Shown here in pieces: positions 53,143-62,236 of a DNA stretch of 64,000 nucleotides. Made by a program: the position numbers and the translations under genes. The first letter of the stretch is position 1; every line of letters starts with the position of its first letter. Under the pieces are notes generated by a model. It was given only the letters and a program-made list of their open reading frames with translations. It was not told the origin of the DNA and made no database searches. This DNA is from JAKALD01 sp963817785 (GTDB taxonomy: Bacteria; Pseudomonadota; Gammaproteobacteria; Burkholderiales; SG8-39): positions 310,001-374,000 of the forward strand of contig CAWFPL010000002.1 of the NCBI GenBank assembly GCA_963817785.1, given 5' to 3'.

Positions 53143-53418
53143 ATGGCAAAGGAAGAACTCATTGAGATGCAGGGCGTGGTAAGCGAAGTGCTTCCCAATA
53201 CCCAATTTCGCGTCGTGCTCGAGAACGGCGCGCAGGTACTGGCCTACGCTTCGGGCAAAGTAAGGAAGCACCGCATTCGGATACTCGCGGGCGACAAGGT
53301 CACCCTGGAGATCTCGCCTTACGACTTGACCAAGGCGCGCATCAACTTTCGGCACAAGGACGAACGGGCCGCGCCCCCGGTGGCACCCCGGCGTCCGGCG
53401 CAAGCGCGCCGCCGCTGA
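53143..53418 (+). CDS. infA: Translation initiation factor IF-1 (long form)
   Basis: A 91-residue IF-1 with the typical start MAKEELIEMQGVV and the S1-like OB fold ending RINFRHK. It occupies the ribosomal A site during initiation. It is longer than the usual 72 residues: a Pro/Arg-rich tail (VAPRRPAQARRR) extends the C terminus. Betaproteobacteria often carry a second, longer infA outside the ribosomal-protein operon, and this one beside csp fits that picture. A GGGAGGTG lies upstream. Confidence 0.93.
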   Translation: MAKEELIEMQGVVSEVLPNTQFRVVLENGAQVLAYASGKVRKHRIRILAGDKVTLEISPYDLTKARINFRHKDERAAPPVAPRRPAQARRR

Positions 53419-53709
53419 GCCCCCGGGGCCGGCCGGGGCGGCGCCCCACGGAGCTGCCCCGGACACGCCGGTCCGCTCCCAGCCCCCTTAGCCCGTCAAT
53501 TTTCCCGAGCGCGCCTGCGCGCGGCGCCTCGTCGGATACCATGGTCCCGAACGTGACGCGCCGGGGGCATGCTGCTGGCCGCCCGCGATCGCTCGCTTCC
53601 GCAGGACGGCCGGTGCAGGGAGTCGTTCCGGGCTTTCCTGCCCGGGAAGCGACGCGATGCGCCTCGGCAGCGCCGCTCCGGGCAAGCCGGGACAGGAAAG
53701 CAAAGCGCC

Positions 53710-54408
53710 ATGAAAGTAGCCATCATGCAGCCGTACTTCTTCCCGTATATCGGGTATTTCCAGCTGATTCATGCCGTCGATCTGTTCATCGTGTATGACA
53801 ACATCAAATACACCAAGAAGGGCTGGATCAACAGGAACCGGATTCTTCGGCACGGCAAGGAAGCATTTTTCACCCTGCCTCTGAAGGGCGACTCGGACTC
53901 CCTCGACGTGAGGGACAGGGAACTGGCGGCCGGGCTCGACCGGGACAAGCTGCTCGGCCAGATCACCGAGGCCTACCGGCGCGCGCCGTATTTCGAGCCG
54001 GCGTTTGGCGTCGTCCAAGAGGCCATCCGTCACGACGATCGCAACCTGTTCCGATTCCTGCACCACTCGCTCGCGACCGTCTGCCGATACCTCGGCATCC
54101 GGACCCGCTTGTCGATCTCGTCCGCCATCCCGATCGATCACGCCCTCAGGGGTCAAGACCGGGTGCTCGCGCTGTGCGAGGCGGCCGGCGCGAGCGTCTA
54201 CGTCAATCCGATCGGCGGCACGGAGCTTTATTCGGGACCCGCCTTCGGCGCCAGGAACATCGAGCTAAAATTCCTCAAGTCCGGACCGTTCGAGTACCGT
54301 CAGCTCGGCAACCCATTCGTGCCATGGCTCTCGATCATCGACGTGATGATGTTCAACTCGGTGCAGGCGATCGCCGAGTGTCTCGCCTCGAACTACGAGC
54401 TGATTTGA
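53710..54408 (+). CDS. WbqC family protein
   Basis: A 232-residue protein beginning KVAIMQPYFFPYIGYFQLI, the WbqC family hallmark, with GWINRNRI and the C-terminal WLSIIDVMMFNS. WbqC-like proteins occur in O-antigen and other surface-polysaccharide clusters; their activity is not established, but a role in sugar modification is suspected. The ATG at 53710 is preceded by GGAAAGC. It starts a run of five same-direction genes for surface modification. Confidence 0.9.
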   Translation: MKVAIMQPYFFPYIGYFQLIHAVDLFIVYDNIKYTKKGWINRNRILRHGKEAFFTLPLKGDSDSLDVRDRELAAGLDRDKLLGQITEAYRRAPYFEPAFGVVQEAIRHDDRNLFRFLHHSLATVCRYLGIRTRLSISSAIPIDHALRGQDRVLALCEAAGASVYVNPIGGTELYSGPAFGARNIELKFLKSGPFEYRQLGNPFVPWLSIIDVMMFNSVQAIAECLASNYELI

Positions 54409-54452
54409 GGCTGCGCCGCTAGCCACCGTCGCGCTGCGATCGCGAATCTGTA

Positions 54453-55415
54453 ATGTTCAAGTGGCGCAAGCTGGGCAAAGTCTTCACGCCGCAGGAGGTG
54501 CACGGCCGAAGCTGGCTGAAGGAGTTCGCCCAGGCGCCCGCGACCCTGATCTTCGAGCGCTTCGTGCGCGTCTATTTCTCCTGCCGTCCCCCGGCCGACG
54601 AGAACGGGCAGTACGTCAGCTATTCCGCCTACGTCGACCTGGACCGGGCCGATCCGTTCAGGATATTGGAGGTCAGCGCGCGCCCGATCCTCGAGCTCGG
54701 GGGATTGGGCGAGTTCGACGAGTTCGGTACCTACCCGGTCTCCGTCGCGCGCGCCGGGGACGAGGTGCGCGCCTATTACGGCGGCTGGACGAGATGCGAG
54801 TCCGTCCCCTTCAACGTCGCGATCGGCTACGCGACCAGCCGGGACGGGGGCAGGACCTTCGTCAAGCACGGCAGGGGCCCGGTGCTGTCCTACAGCCCCG
54901 ACGAGCCCTTCGTTCTCAGCGGACCCAAGATCCGCCGATTCGCCGGCACCTGGTACCTGTGGTACATCGCGGGCCGCAAATGGAAGCTGGTGGAGGGCAG
55001 GGCCGAGCCGGTGTACAAGATCCGCATGGCGAGCTCGGCGGACGGTGTCCACTGGACGAAAGTCAATCGTGACCTGATCGAGAGCCGGGTCGAGGAAGAC
55101 GAGGCCCAGGCGAGCCCGGACGTGTTTTACCGCGACGGCAAATATCACATGTTCTTCTGCTACCGCTACAGCAGCCATTACCGCGGCCGCGAAAACGGCT
55201 ATCGCATCGGCTACGCCTCGAGTGAGGACATGCTGCATTGGGCCCGCGACGACTCGAAAGCGGGCATCGACGTCTCCGAGGACGGATGGGACTCCGAAAT
55301 GATCAGCTACCCGCACGTCTTCGAGCTCGACGGGAGCACTTACCTCGCTTACCTCGGAAACCAGGTCGGCCGATACGGCTTCGGCCTGGCCCGGCTGGAG
55401 GGCAGCCTGGCCTAG
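54453..55415 (+). CDS. Five-bladed beta-propeller protein (glycosidase-like)
   Basis: A 320-residue protein with repeated propeller blades resembling GH43/GH32/GH130-type folds. Blades show segments such as VRVYFSCRPP, GYATSRDGGRTF, YLWYIAG, YHMFFCYRYSS and WDSEMISYPHVF. Acidic residues suited to glycosidase chemistry are present, but the family is not defined. It is paralogous to the next gene. With WbqC, GNAT and methyltransferase neighbours it may trim or transfer surface sugars. Confidence 0.7.
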   Translation: MFKWRKLGKVFTPQEVHGRSWLKEFAQAPATLIFERFVRVYFSCRPPADENGQYVSYSAYVDLDRADPFRILEVSARPILELGGLGEFDEFGTYPVSVARAGDEVRAYYGGWTRCESVPFNVAIGYATSRDGGRTFVKHGRGPVLSYSPDEPFVLSGPKIRRFAGTWYLWYIAGRKWKLVEGRAEPVYKIRMASSADGVHWTKVNRDLIESRVEEDEAQASPDVFYRDGKYHMFFCYRYSSHYRGRENGYRIGYASSEDMLHWARDDSKAGIDVSEDGWDSEMISYPHVFELDGSTYLAYLGNQVGRYGFGLARLEGSLA

Positions 55416-55433
55416 CGGGTGCCGGCGATCGCC

Positions 55434-56390
55434 ATGAGGTGGAAGAAGCTCGGAAAAATCTTCGACCCGACGCAGTTTGTCCTGCCGAACGATTGCGTCC
55501 AGTTCGCGCAATCACCGCAGGCACTGCTGTTCGACGATTTCGTGCGGATCTATTTCTCCACCCGCTCAGCGGACAGGACGAACGGCAAGTACCTGAGTCA
55601 CGTGGCGTTCGTCGACATGCGCAAAAGCTTGCGCGAGATCATCGGGGTCTGCGCGCACGCCGCGATCGAACTGGGCGCGCTGGGCTGCTTCGACGAGCAC
55701 GGCATCTTCCCCATGAACGTGCTGCGGCACGGGCCCGCGATCTACGGCTACACCTGCGGCTGGAGCAGAAGGATCTCGGTCTCCGTGGAAACCGCGATCG
55801 GGATCGCGATCAGTGACGACGAGGGTCTCAGCTTCCGGCGCATCGGGGACGGGCCGGTGCTCGCCGCGTCGCTGCACGAGCCCTGCCTGGTCGGCGACCC
55901 GTTCGTGAAGCGCTACGGGGATGCGTTTCACATGTGGTACATCTTCGGTACCGGCTGGAGGAAATTCGCACGCGATTCCGCGCCCGACCGGACCTACAAG
56001 ATCGGCCATGCGGTCTCGCACGACGGCCTCGAGTGGACCAAGGAGGAGGCGCGGCAGATCGTCGCCGACCGCCTGGGGCCCGACGAGAGCCAGGCCCTGC
56101 CCTCGGTGATCGAGATTGCCGGCCGCTATCACATGTTCTTCTGCTACCGGCAGTCCTACGATTTCCGGCAGAACCGGGCCAGGGGCTACCGCATCGGCCA
56201 CGCCTGGTCGGACGACCTGTCGAACTGGACGCGGGACGACGACCAGCCGGGAATCGACGTGACCGAGGGCGACTGGGACTCCGACATGATGTGCTACCCG
56301 CACGTCTTCGCCTGCGAAGGCAACGTCTACTTGCTGTATAACGGCAACGAATTCGGCCGCTACGGCTTCGGCCTGGCAGTGCTCGAATGA
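55434..56390 (+). CDS. Five-bladed beta-propeller protein, paralogue
   Basis: About 318 residues, clearly related to the preceding protein: RWKKLGKIF against FKWRKLGKVF at the start, YHMFFCYRQS, and WDSDMMCYPHVFACEGNVYL near the end. The two probably arose by tandem duplication. The ATG at 55434 is chosen; a GTG at 55419 is in frame. The stop overlaps the next gene (ATGA), which shows an operon. Confidence 0.72.
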   Translation: MRWKKLGKIFDPTQFVLPNDCVQFAQSPQALLFDDFVRIYFSTRSADRTNGKYLSHVAFVDMRKSLREIIGVCAHAAIELGALGCFDEHGIFPMNVLRHGPAIYGYTCGWSRRISVSVETAIGIAISDDEGLSFRRIGDGPVLAASLHEPCLVGDPFVKRYGDAFHMWYIFGTGWRKFARDSAPDRTYKIGHAVSHDGLEWTKEEARQIVADRLGPDESQALPSVIEIAGRYHMFFCYRQSYDFRQNRARGYRIGHAWSDDLSNWTRDDDQPGIDVTEGDWDSDMMCYPHVFACEGNVYLLYNGNEFGRYGFGLAVLE

Positions 56391-56869
56391 GCCGCGCCTT
56401 GCTGAGGTTCGGCACCGACCTGAGTACGAAAGAAGACATCCGCGCCCACCTCCTGCACTGCGACACGCGCTTCGATCCGCGCTTGAGCGCAAGGGTCGAC
56501 ATCGGCGAGTACGCGAAAAAGATCCGGGATCAGGCCGTGACCTTCGAAGCCTGGGACGGCAGGACGCTCGTCGGGTTGGTCGCGGCATACGTCGATCCCT
56601 CCGGCGGCTCGTGTTACATCACGAGTGTGAGCGTGCTGGCCGAATGCGCCGGAAAGGGCATCGCAACGCGCCTGGTAGAAGCCTGCCTCGCCCACGCGTG
56701 GGCGGCCGGGATCGAAGCGACCTCGCTGGAAGTGTCGGAGCAAAGCGCTGCGGCGCTGCGCATCTACGAGAAGCTCGGCTTTCGGGCTTCCGAGAAGCGT
56801 GCCGGGATGATGGTCATGCGCTGCGTGCGGGACGCGTCCAGCGCGGGCCCCGGCACCGAACGTCGATAA
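56387..56869 (+). CDS. GNAT family N-acetyltransferase
   Basis: A 160-residue GNAT protein. The acetyl-CoA-binding motif A is visible in SVLAECAGKGIATRLVEACL, and the C-terminal segment AALRIYEKLGFRASEKR is typical. It transfers an acetyl group to an amine, possibly an amino sugar given its neighbours. It overlaps the upstream propeller gene by 4 nt. Confidence 0.88.
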   Translation: MSRALLRFGTDLSTKEDIRAHLLHCDTRFDPRLSARVDIGEYAKKIRDQAVTFEAWDGRTLVGLVAAYVDPSGGSCYITSVSVLAECAGKGIATRLVEACLAHAWAAGIEATSLEVSEQSAAALRIYEKLGFRASEKRAGMMVMRCVRDASSAGPGTERR

Positions 56870-56893
56870 AGCGAGATCCCCGAGGAGACCAGT

Positions 56894-57625
56894 TTGCGCG
56901 ACTACAACAAGGAATACCGGGATACGCCGGATCGCAAGTACTCCTACGACTTCGACAGCCGGATGCGCCGCTACATGATGCGCAGCTTCGCCGCCTTCGC
57001 ACCGCGCGGGCGGGCGCTCGAGATGGGCTGCTACCAGGGCGAGTTCACCGAGCTGCTGGCGCAGCAGTTCGCGGACCTCACCGTCGTCGAGGCCTCCGAC
57101 GAGCTGGTCGCGCAGGCGAGGCAGCGCGCCGGCGATCGCGTCCGCTTCGTGTGCAGGACGTTCGAGGCGTTCGAGACCGAGGAGCGCTGGGACAGCATTT
57201 TTCTCGTGCATACGCTCGAGCACTTGGACGACCCCGTGGGCGTGCTGCGGCGGGTGAACCGCTGGCTCTCCGCGGCGGGCCAGCTGTTCCTGGCCGTACC
57301 CAATGCCAACGCCCCGTCCCGCCAGATCGCGGTGAAGATGGGGCTGATCGAGCACAATGCGGCGGTCACCGCGGCCGAGCGCGCCCACGGGCACCGGATA
57401 ACCTACAGCCTCGACACCTTGGAGCGCGACGCGAGGACTGCGGGCCTCGAGGTCCTCCACCGGGGCGGGGTGCTTTTCAAACCGCTGGCCAATTTCCAGT
57501 TCGACCGGCTTGTCGGAACCGATGTCCTGTCGGAAGAGTACCTTGAGGGTTGCTACCAGCTCGGAATGGTCTATCCGGATCTTTGCGCCAGCGTGTACCT
57601 GGTATGCCGCAAAGGACCGCAATGA
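56894..57625 (+). CDS. Class I SAM-dependent methyltransferase
   Basis: A 243-residue methyltransferase. Motif I is LEMGCYQGEFTELL, followed by the acidic residue in VVEASDEL and a motif near HTLEHLDDPVG typical of Methyltransf_11/23-like enzymes. The start appears to be a TTG at 56894, 24 nt after the GNAT gene. The target is unknown; O- or N-methylation of a surface sugar is possible. Confidence 0.85.
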   Translation: MRDYNKEYRDTPDRKYSYDFDSRMRRYMMRSFAAFAPRGRALEMGCYQGEFTELLAQQFADLTVVEASDELVAQARQRAGDRVRFVCRTFEAFETEERWDSIFLVHTLEHLDDPVGVLRRVNRWLSAAGQLFLAVPNANAPSRQIAVKMGLIEHNAAVTAAERAHGHRITYSLDTLERDARTAGLEVLHRGGVLFKPLANFQFDRLVGTDVLSEEYLEGCYQLGMVYPDLCASVYLVCRKGPQ

Positions 57626-57683
57626 GCTCACCCCGGCCGGACGCCGCGCGCCGCGGCAGCGCCCGCAAGCGCCGCGATCGCCG

Positions 57684-59090
57684 ATGAACGCACCTCTGGA
57701 ATCAACGATGCAACTCCGACGTGCCTCCATTTCGCTCGGGATTCGCCTGGTCCTCGCGGCTCTGGCGGCCCTGCTGCTCGCATCGCCCGCGGCGGTCGCC
57801 GGGGCGATCCCGCTCCTGCAGGACGCCGGCGGCCTGCCCACGCTCGCGCCGCTGCTCCAGAAGGTGACTCCCGCGGTGGTCAACATCGCGGTGCTGCAAA
57901 AGAGCCCCGAAGAGGACAACCCGCTGCTGCAGGACCCGTTCTTTCGGCGCTTTTTCGGCCTGCCCGAGTCCTCGCAGCCGCAGATGGCGGCGGGCTCCGG
58001 CGTGATCGTGGACGCCAAGAACGGCTACGTGCTCACCAACCGCCACGTGATCAAGGACGCCACCCAGGTGATGGTGACGCTGAAGGACAACCGGCGCTTT
58101 CCGGCGCGCGTGATCGGCTCGGACGCCGGAACCGACATCGCGGTGCTCCAGATCAAGGCTGACCACCTGACCGAGCTGCCGTTCGGCGACTCGGACGCGC
58201 TGCGGGTCGGCGATTTCGTGGTGGCGATCGGCAATCCGTTCGGCATCGGGCAGACCGTCACTTCGGGCATCGTGTCGGCGCTCGGCCGCTCGGGGCTATC
58301 GCCGCAGGGTTACGAGGACTTCATCCAGACCGACGCGCCGATCAATCCGGGCAACTCGGGCGGCGCGCTGGTCGACCTGCGCGGCGAGCTGGTCGGCATC
58401 AATTCGGCCATCATCGGCCCCTCCGGCGGCAACGTCGGCATCGGCTTCGCGGTGCCGTCCAACATGGCGCGCGCGGTGATGGACCAGCTGATTCGCTTCG
58501 GCAAGGTCAAGCGCGGGCGGCTCGGCATCAGCATGAAGGAGCTCACTCCGGAGCTCGCGCGCGCGCTCGGCGTCACGGCCGACGAGGGCGCGGTGATCGC
58601 GGAGGTGCAGAACGACTCGCCCGCCGCGCGCGCCGGCCTGCAGCCGGGCGACGTCGTGGTCGCGATCAACGGCCGGCCGGTACGCAGCGCCTCCGAGCTG
58701 CGCGCGCGCCTGGGCGTAATGCCGGTGGGCGCAGAAGTTGCCCTGAAGGTGCTGCGCGGGGCTCAGACGCGCACGGTGCGCGCGCGCATCGGCGCGATCG
58801 AGGCGCGCGCGGTGCCGGGCGGTCAGGCCGTTCCGGAGCTCGCGGGCGCGAGCCTCGCCGAGGCAGAGCGCTCGACTGGGGATGGTGCGGAGCGGGTCAT
58901 CGCGGTGACCGGCGTCGAGCCAGGCTCGCCCGCGGACCGCAACGGCCTGCAGCCGGGCGACCTGATCATCGGCGTGAACGGACAGCGCGTGCGCAGCGTG
59001 GCTGCACTGGCGAGCGCGCTGCGCAAGCCGCGCCACGTCGCGCTCAACGTGATCCGGGGCGACTTCCTGCTGACGATCTCGATCCGCTAG
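57684..59090 (+). CDS. Do-like periplasmic serine protease (DegP/DegQ family)
   Basis: A 468-residue HtrA-family protease. A signal peptide (hydrophobic core LVLAALAALLLASPAAVAG) is followed by the trypsin-like domain with the triad in NRHVI, GTDIAVLQ and PGNSGGALV. Two PDZ domains follow (about 255-345 and 380-468). It degrades or refolds damaged envelope proteins. The ATG at 57684 is chosen; one at 57708 is also possible. It converges on spoT. Confidence 0.93.
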   Translation: MNAPLESTMQLRRASISLGIRLVLAALAALLLASPAAVAGAIPLLQDAGGLPTLAPLLQKVTPAVVNIAVLQKSPEEDNPLLQDPFFRRFFGLPESSQPQMAAGSGVIVDAKNGYVLTNRHVIKDATQVMVTLKDNRRFPARVIGSDAGTDIAVLQIKADHLTELPFGDSDALRVGDFVVAIGNPFGIGQTVTSGIVSALGRSGLSPQGYEDFIQTDAPINPGNSGGALVDLRGELVGINSAIIGPSGGNVGIGFAVPSNMARAVMDQLIRFGKVKRGRLGISMKELTPELARALGVTADEGAVIAEVQNDSPAARAGLQPGDVVVAINGRPVRSASELRARLGVMPVGAEVALKVLRGAQTRTVRARIGAIEARAVPGGQAVPELAGASLAEAERSTGDGAERVIAVTGVEPGSPADRNGLQPGDLIIGVNGQRVRSVAALASALRKPRHVALNVIRGDFLLTISIR

Positions 59091-59131
59091 CCGGGTGCGG
59101 GCGTGAGGACGTCGTCACCCCCGCGTCCCGG

Positions 59132-61255
59132 CTACTCCCGCACGCGGGCGAGCTTGGTGACGTCCGGCAGGCGCCGCAGCGCGCGCATGACGCGCGCCAG
59201 ATGCTGCCGGTTGGCGACTTCCAGAACGAACAGCATGGTCGCGTAGACGGCGCGATCCTCCTCCATGCTGATCGAGTCGATGTTCGAGCCGGCATCGGCG
59301 ATCTCCGAGGCCACCTTGGCGAGCACGCCGCGCCGGTTGGCCACGGTCACCTTGATCGCCACCTGGAACAGCTTGGAGGGCTTCGGATCCCATTCCACGT
59401 CGATCCATTGTTCGGGCTCGTTGCGCCGCGAGCGCTCGATCTGGCGGCAATCGGCCGCGTGCACGACCAGGCCCAGGCCCTTCTTCATCGAACCGACGAT
59501 CGAGTCCCCGGGGATCGGACGGCAGCACGTGGCGAGCTGCACCGCGACGCCTTCGGTGCCGCGAATCATGACGCTGCCCGCTTTCGCAGCCGCCCGGGCG
59601 TCCTCGCCGGGCAGCTCGGAGTGGCGCAGCAGGCGGCGCGCGATCACCGCCGGAAGCTGCTTGCCCAGGCCGACGTCGGCGAGCAGCTCCTGCCTGGAGC
59701 GCGCCACGCTGTCGCGCACCACGCGCTCCCAGCTCGCTTCGTCGATCGCGGCGAGCGTCGTGCCGAGCCCCTTCAGCGCCTGCTCGAGCAGGCGCTCGCC
59801 GAGTGCCGCCGACTCCTCGTACTGCATGGTCTTGAGGAAATGGCGGATGTGGGCGCGCGCCTTGCCGGTGCGCACGTACTGCAGCCAGGCCGGGTTCGGC
59901 TTGGCGTGGCTGGCGGTGATGATCTCGACGCGGTCACCGTTGCGCAGCTCGCCGCGCAACGGCACCAGCTCGCCGTTCACCTTCGCCGCGACGCAGCGGT
60001 TGCCGATGTCGGTGTGCACCGCGTAGGCGAAATCCACCCCCGTGGCGCCGCGCGGCAGCGGCATGATCTTGCCCTTCGGGGTGAACACGTAGACCTCGTC
60101 CGGAAACAAGTCGACCTTCACGTGCTCGAGGAACTCGTGCGAGTCGCCCGACTGGTTCTGGATCTCGAGCAGGGACTGCAGCCACTGGTGGGTCTTCTTC
60201 TGCAGCTCGGTGAGCGACTCGGCGTCGTCCTTGTACATCCAGTGCGAGGCCACCCCGGATTCGGCGATGCGGTGCATGTGCTCGGTGCGGACCTGGACCT
60301 CCACCGGCAGGCCGAACGGGCCGATCAGCGTAGTGTGCAGCGACTGGTAGCCGTTCGCCTTGGGGATCGCGATATAGTCCTTGAACTTGCCCGGCACCGG
60401 CTTGTACAGCGCGTGCAGGGTGCCGAGCGCCAGGTAGCACGCCGGAACGTCGCGCACGATCACGCGGCAGCCGTAGATATCGTGCACCTCCGAAAACGAA
60501 AGGTGCTTTTCGACCATTTTCTTGTAGGTCGAATACACGTGCTTCTCGCGGCCGCTGACCGTCGCCGCGATGCCAGATTCGGCGAGCCTGGCGCGGATCG
60601 CCTCCAGCGTCTTGCCGATCACCTCGCGGCGGTTGCCGCGCGCCGCCTTGGTCGCCTTCGCCAGCACCCGGTAGCGCAGGGGGTACAGGTGCGAGAAGGC
60701 CCACTCCTGCAGCTCGTGGTAGAGCGCGTTCAGGCCGAGGCGGTTGGCGATCGGCGCGTAGATCTCCATCGTCTCGCGCGCGATGCGGCCGCGCTTGGCC
60801 GGCGGGACCGCGCCCAGCGTGCGCATGTTGTGCAGCCGGTCGGCGAGCTTGATCAGGATGACGCGCACGTCGCGCGCCATCGCCAGCAGCATCTTGCGGA
60901 AGTTCTCGGCCTGGGCGTCCTCGGCGGACTGGAACTCGATCTTGTCGAGCTTGGAGACGCCGTCCACCAGCTCGGCCACCGGCTTGCCGAAGGTCTCGGC
61001 GATCTCGGTCTTGGTGACCGAGGTGTCCTCGACCACGTCGTGCAGCAGCGCCGCCATCAGCGTCTGCCCGTCCAGATGCCAATCGGCGAGGATCCCGGCC
61101 ACCGCGAGCGGGTGCGAGATGAAAGGATCGCCTGACTGCCGCGTCTGTCCGGCGTGTGCCGCCTCGGAGAAGCGGTACGCCTCCGCCAGGCGCGCCACGT
61201 CCGCCGGCTTCAGGTAAGCGAAGCGGTCTGCGTCGAGGGCGGGAACGGCGACCAT
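59132..61255 (-). CDS. spoT: Bifunctional (p)ppGpp synthetase/hydrolase SpoT/Rel
   Basis: About 707 residues. The N-terminal HD hydrolase domain includes HPLAVAGILADW and LLHDVVEDT. The synthetase domain follows (DIYGCRVIVRDV, NGYQSLHTTLIGPFG), then a TGS domain (MPLPRGATGVDFAYAVHTDIG) and a C-terminal ACT domain ending RLPDVTKLARVRE. It makes and degrades the alarmone (p)ppGpp. The start is taken at the ATG 61255; a GTG at 61279 is in frame. It ends the yicC-gmk-rpoZ-spoT run. Confidence 0.95.
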   Translation of the reverse strand: MVAVPALDADRFAYLKPADVARLAEAYRFSEAAHAGQTRQSGDPFISHPLAVAGILADWHLDGQTLMAALLHDVVEDTSVTKTEIAETFGKPVAELVDGVSKLDKIEFQSAEDAQAENFRKMLLAMARDVRVILIKLADRLHNMRTLGAVPPAKRGRIARETMEIYAPIANRLGLNALYHELQEWAFSHLYPLRYRVLAKATKAARGNRREVIGKTLEAIRARLAESGIAATVSGREKHVYSTYKKMVEKHLSFSEVHDIYGCRVIVRDVPACYLALGTLHALYKPVPGKFKDYIAIPKANGYQSLHTTLIGPFGLPVEVQVRTEHMHRIAESGVASHWMYKDDAESLTELQKKTHQWLQSLLEIQNQSGDSHEFLEHVKVDLFPDEVYVFTPKGKIMPLPRGATGVDFAYAVHTDIGNRCVAAKVNGELVPLRGELRNGDRVEIITASHAKPNPAWLQYVRTGKARAHIRHFLKTMQYEESAALGERLLEQALKGLGTTLAAIDEASWERVVRDSVARSRQELLADVGLGKQLPAVIARRLLRHSELPGEDARAAAKAGSVMIRGTEGVAVQLATCCRPIPGDSIVGSMKKGLGLVVHAADCRQIERSRRNEPEQWIDVEWDPKPSKLFQVAIKVTVANRRGVLAKVASEIADAGSNIDSISMEEDRAVYATMLFVLEVANRQHLARVMRALRRLPDVTKLARVRE

Positions 61256-61325
61256 ACGGGGGAGCGTACAGAAGTGCACGCTGCTTGAGAACCTGCCCGG
61301 GCCCCCGCCACCCGGGTGCCGGGCG

Positions 61326-61553
61326 TCAGCTCGTGCTGGGCGCCGCCGCGCCGGGGTTACGCCTCAGTACTTCGGCGCCCACCTTGCCGGCCGCGATCTC
61401 GCGCAGCGCGATCACGGTGACCTTGTCGCGGTTCGGCTCGACCGTGGGCGAGGCCCCCGCGCTGAGCTGGCGCGCGCGGAAGGTCGCCGCCAGCGTCAGC
61501 TGAAAGCGGTTGGGAAACTTCTTCAGACAGTCGTCGACGGTAATGCGTGCCAT
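61326..61553 (-). CDS. rpoZ: RNA polymerase omega subunit
   Basis: A 75-residue omega subunit starting MARITVDDCLKKFPNRFQLT, with the conserved helix ending VIALREIAAGKVG. It assists assembly of the beta-prime subunit and contributes to a (p)ppGpp site. It sits between gmk and spoT, the standard order. Confidence 0.96.
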   Translation of the reverse strand: MARITVDDCLKKFPNRFQLTLAATFRARQLSAGASPTVEPNRDKVTVIALREIAAGKVGAEVLRRNPGAAAPSTS

Positions 61554-61568
61554 GGTTCGCTCGTCCGG

Positions 61569-62177
61569 TCAGGAAGGGGGGCGGAACAGTTCGGGGTGAA
61601 GCTCAAGCTGGCGCGCGGTGCGCGCGCGCTCGGCCCGGACGACCCCCAGGAGGTTCCGCTTGGCGCTCTCAAACTCGTTGTTAATAATAACATAATCGAA
61701 CTCAGGCGCGTGCGAGAGTTCCTCTCGCGCATTGGCCATGCGGCGCTGGATCACGGCCTCGGCGTCCTGGCCCCGGGCGCGCAGGCGCCGCTCCAGCTCC
61801 TCGAGCGAGGGCGGCAGGATGAAGATGCCGATGCACCTGGGCTCGATGGCGCGCACCTGCTGCGCGCCCTGCCAGTCGATCTCCAGTACTAGGTCGAAGC
61901 CAGCGGCCAGGACCTCGCGGATCACCGCCTGCGAAGTGCCGTAGCGATAGCCGTGAACCTCGGCGGATTCCAGGAATTCGCCGCGCTCGAGCATGCGCAG
62001 AAAGGCGGCGTCGTCGACGAAGCGGTACTCGCGGCCGTTCTGTTCGCCGGGGCGCGGCGGCCGGGTGGTGTAGGAAATCGAAAGGCGCAAACGCGCGTCT
62101 TCGGTGAGCACGGCGTTGATCAGCGAGCTCTTGCCCGCGCCCGACGGGGCGGTGACCACGAATAGCAGCCCTCTCAT
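61569..62177 (-). CDS. gmk: Guanylate kinase
   Basis: A 202-residue kinase that phosphorylates GMP to GDP. It starts MRGLLFVVTAPSGAGKSSLI with the P-loop APSGAGKSS, then the GMP-binding SYTTRPPRPGE and the lid region with GQDAEAVIQRRM. The longer frame upstream is not coding. It is 15 nt before rpoZ. Confidence 0.96.
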   Translation of the reverse strand: MRGLLFVVTAPSGAGKSSLINAVLTEDARLRLSISYTTRPPRPGEQNGREYRFVDDAAFLRMLERGEFLESAEVHGYRYGTSQAVIREVLAAGFDLVLEIDWQGAQQVRAIEPRCIGIFILPPSLEELERRLRARGQDAEAVIQRRMANAREELSHAPEFDYVIINNEFESAKRNLLGVVRAERARTARQLELHPELFRPPS

Positions 62178-62236
62178 GCATTCTCCGGAAGTCTTGACGG
62201 GCGGGCGGCCGCGCCGCCCGCCGAGCGGCGTTGTCC

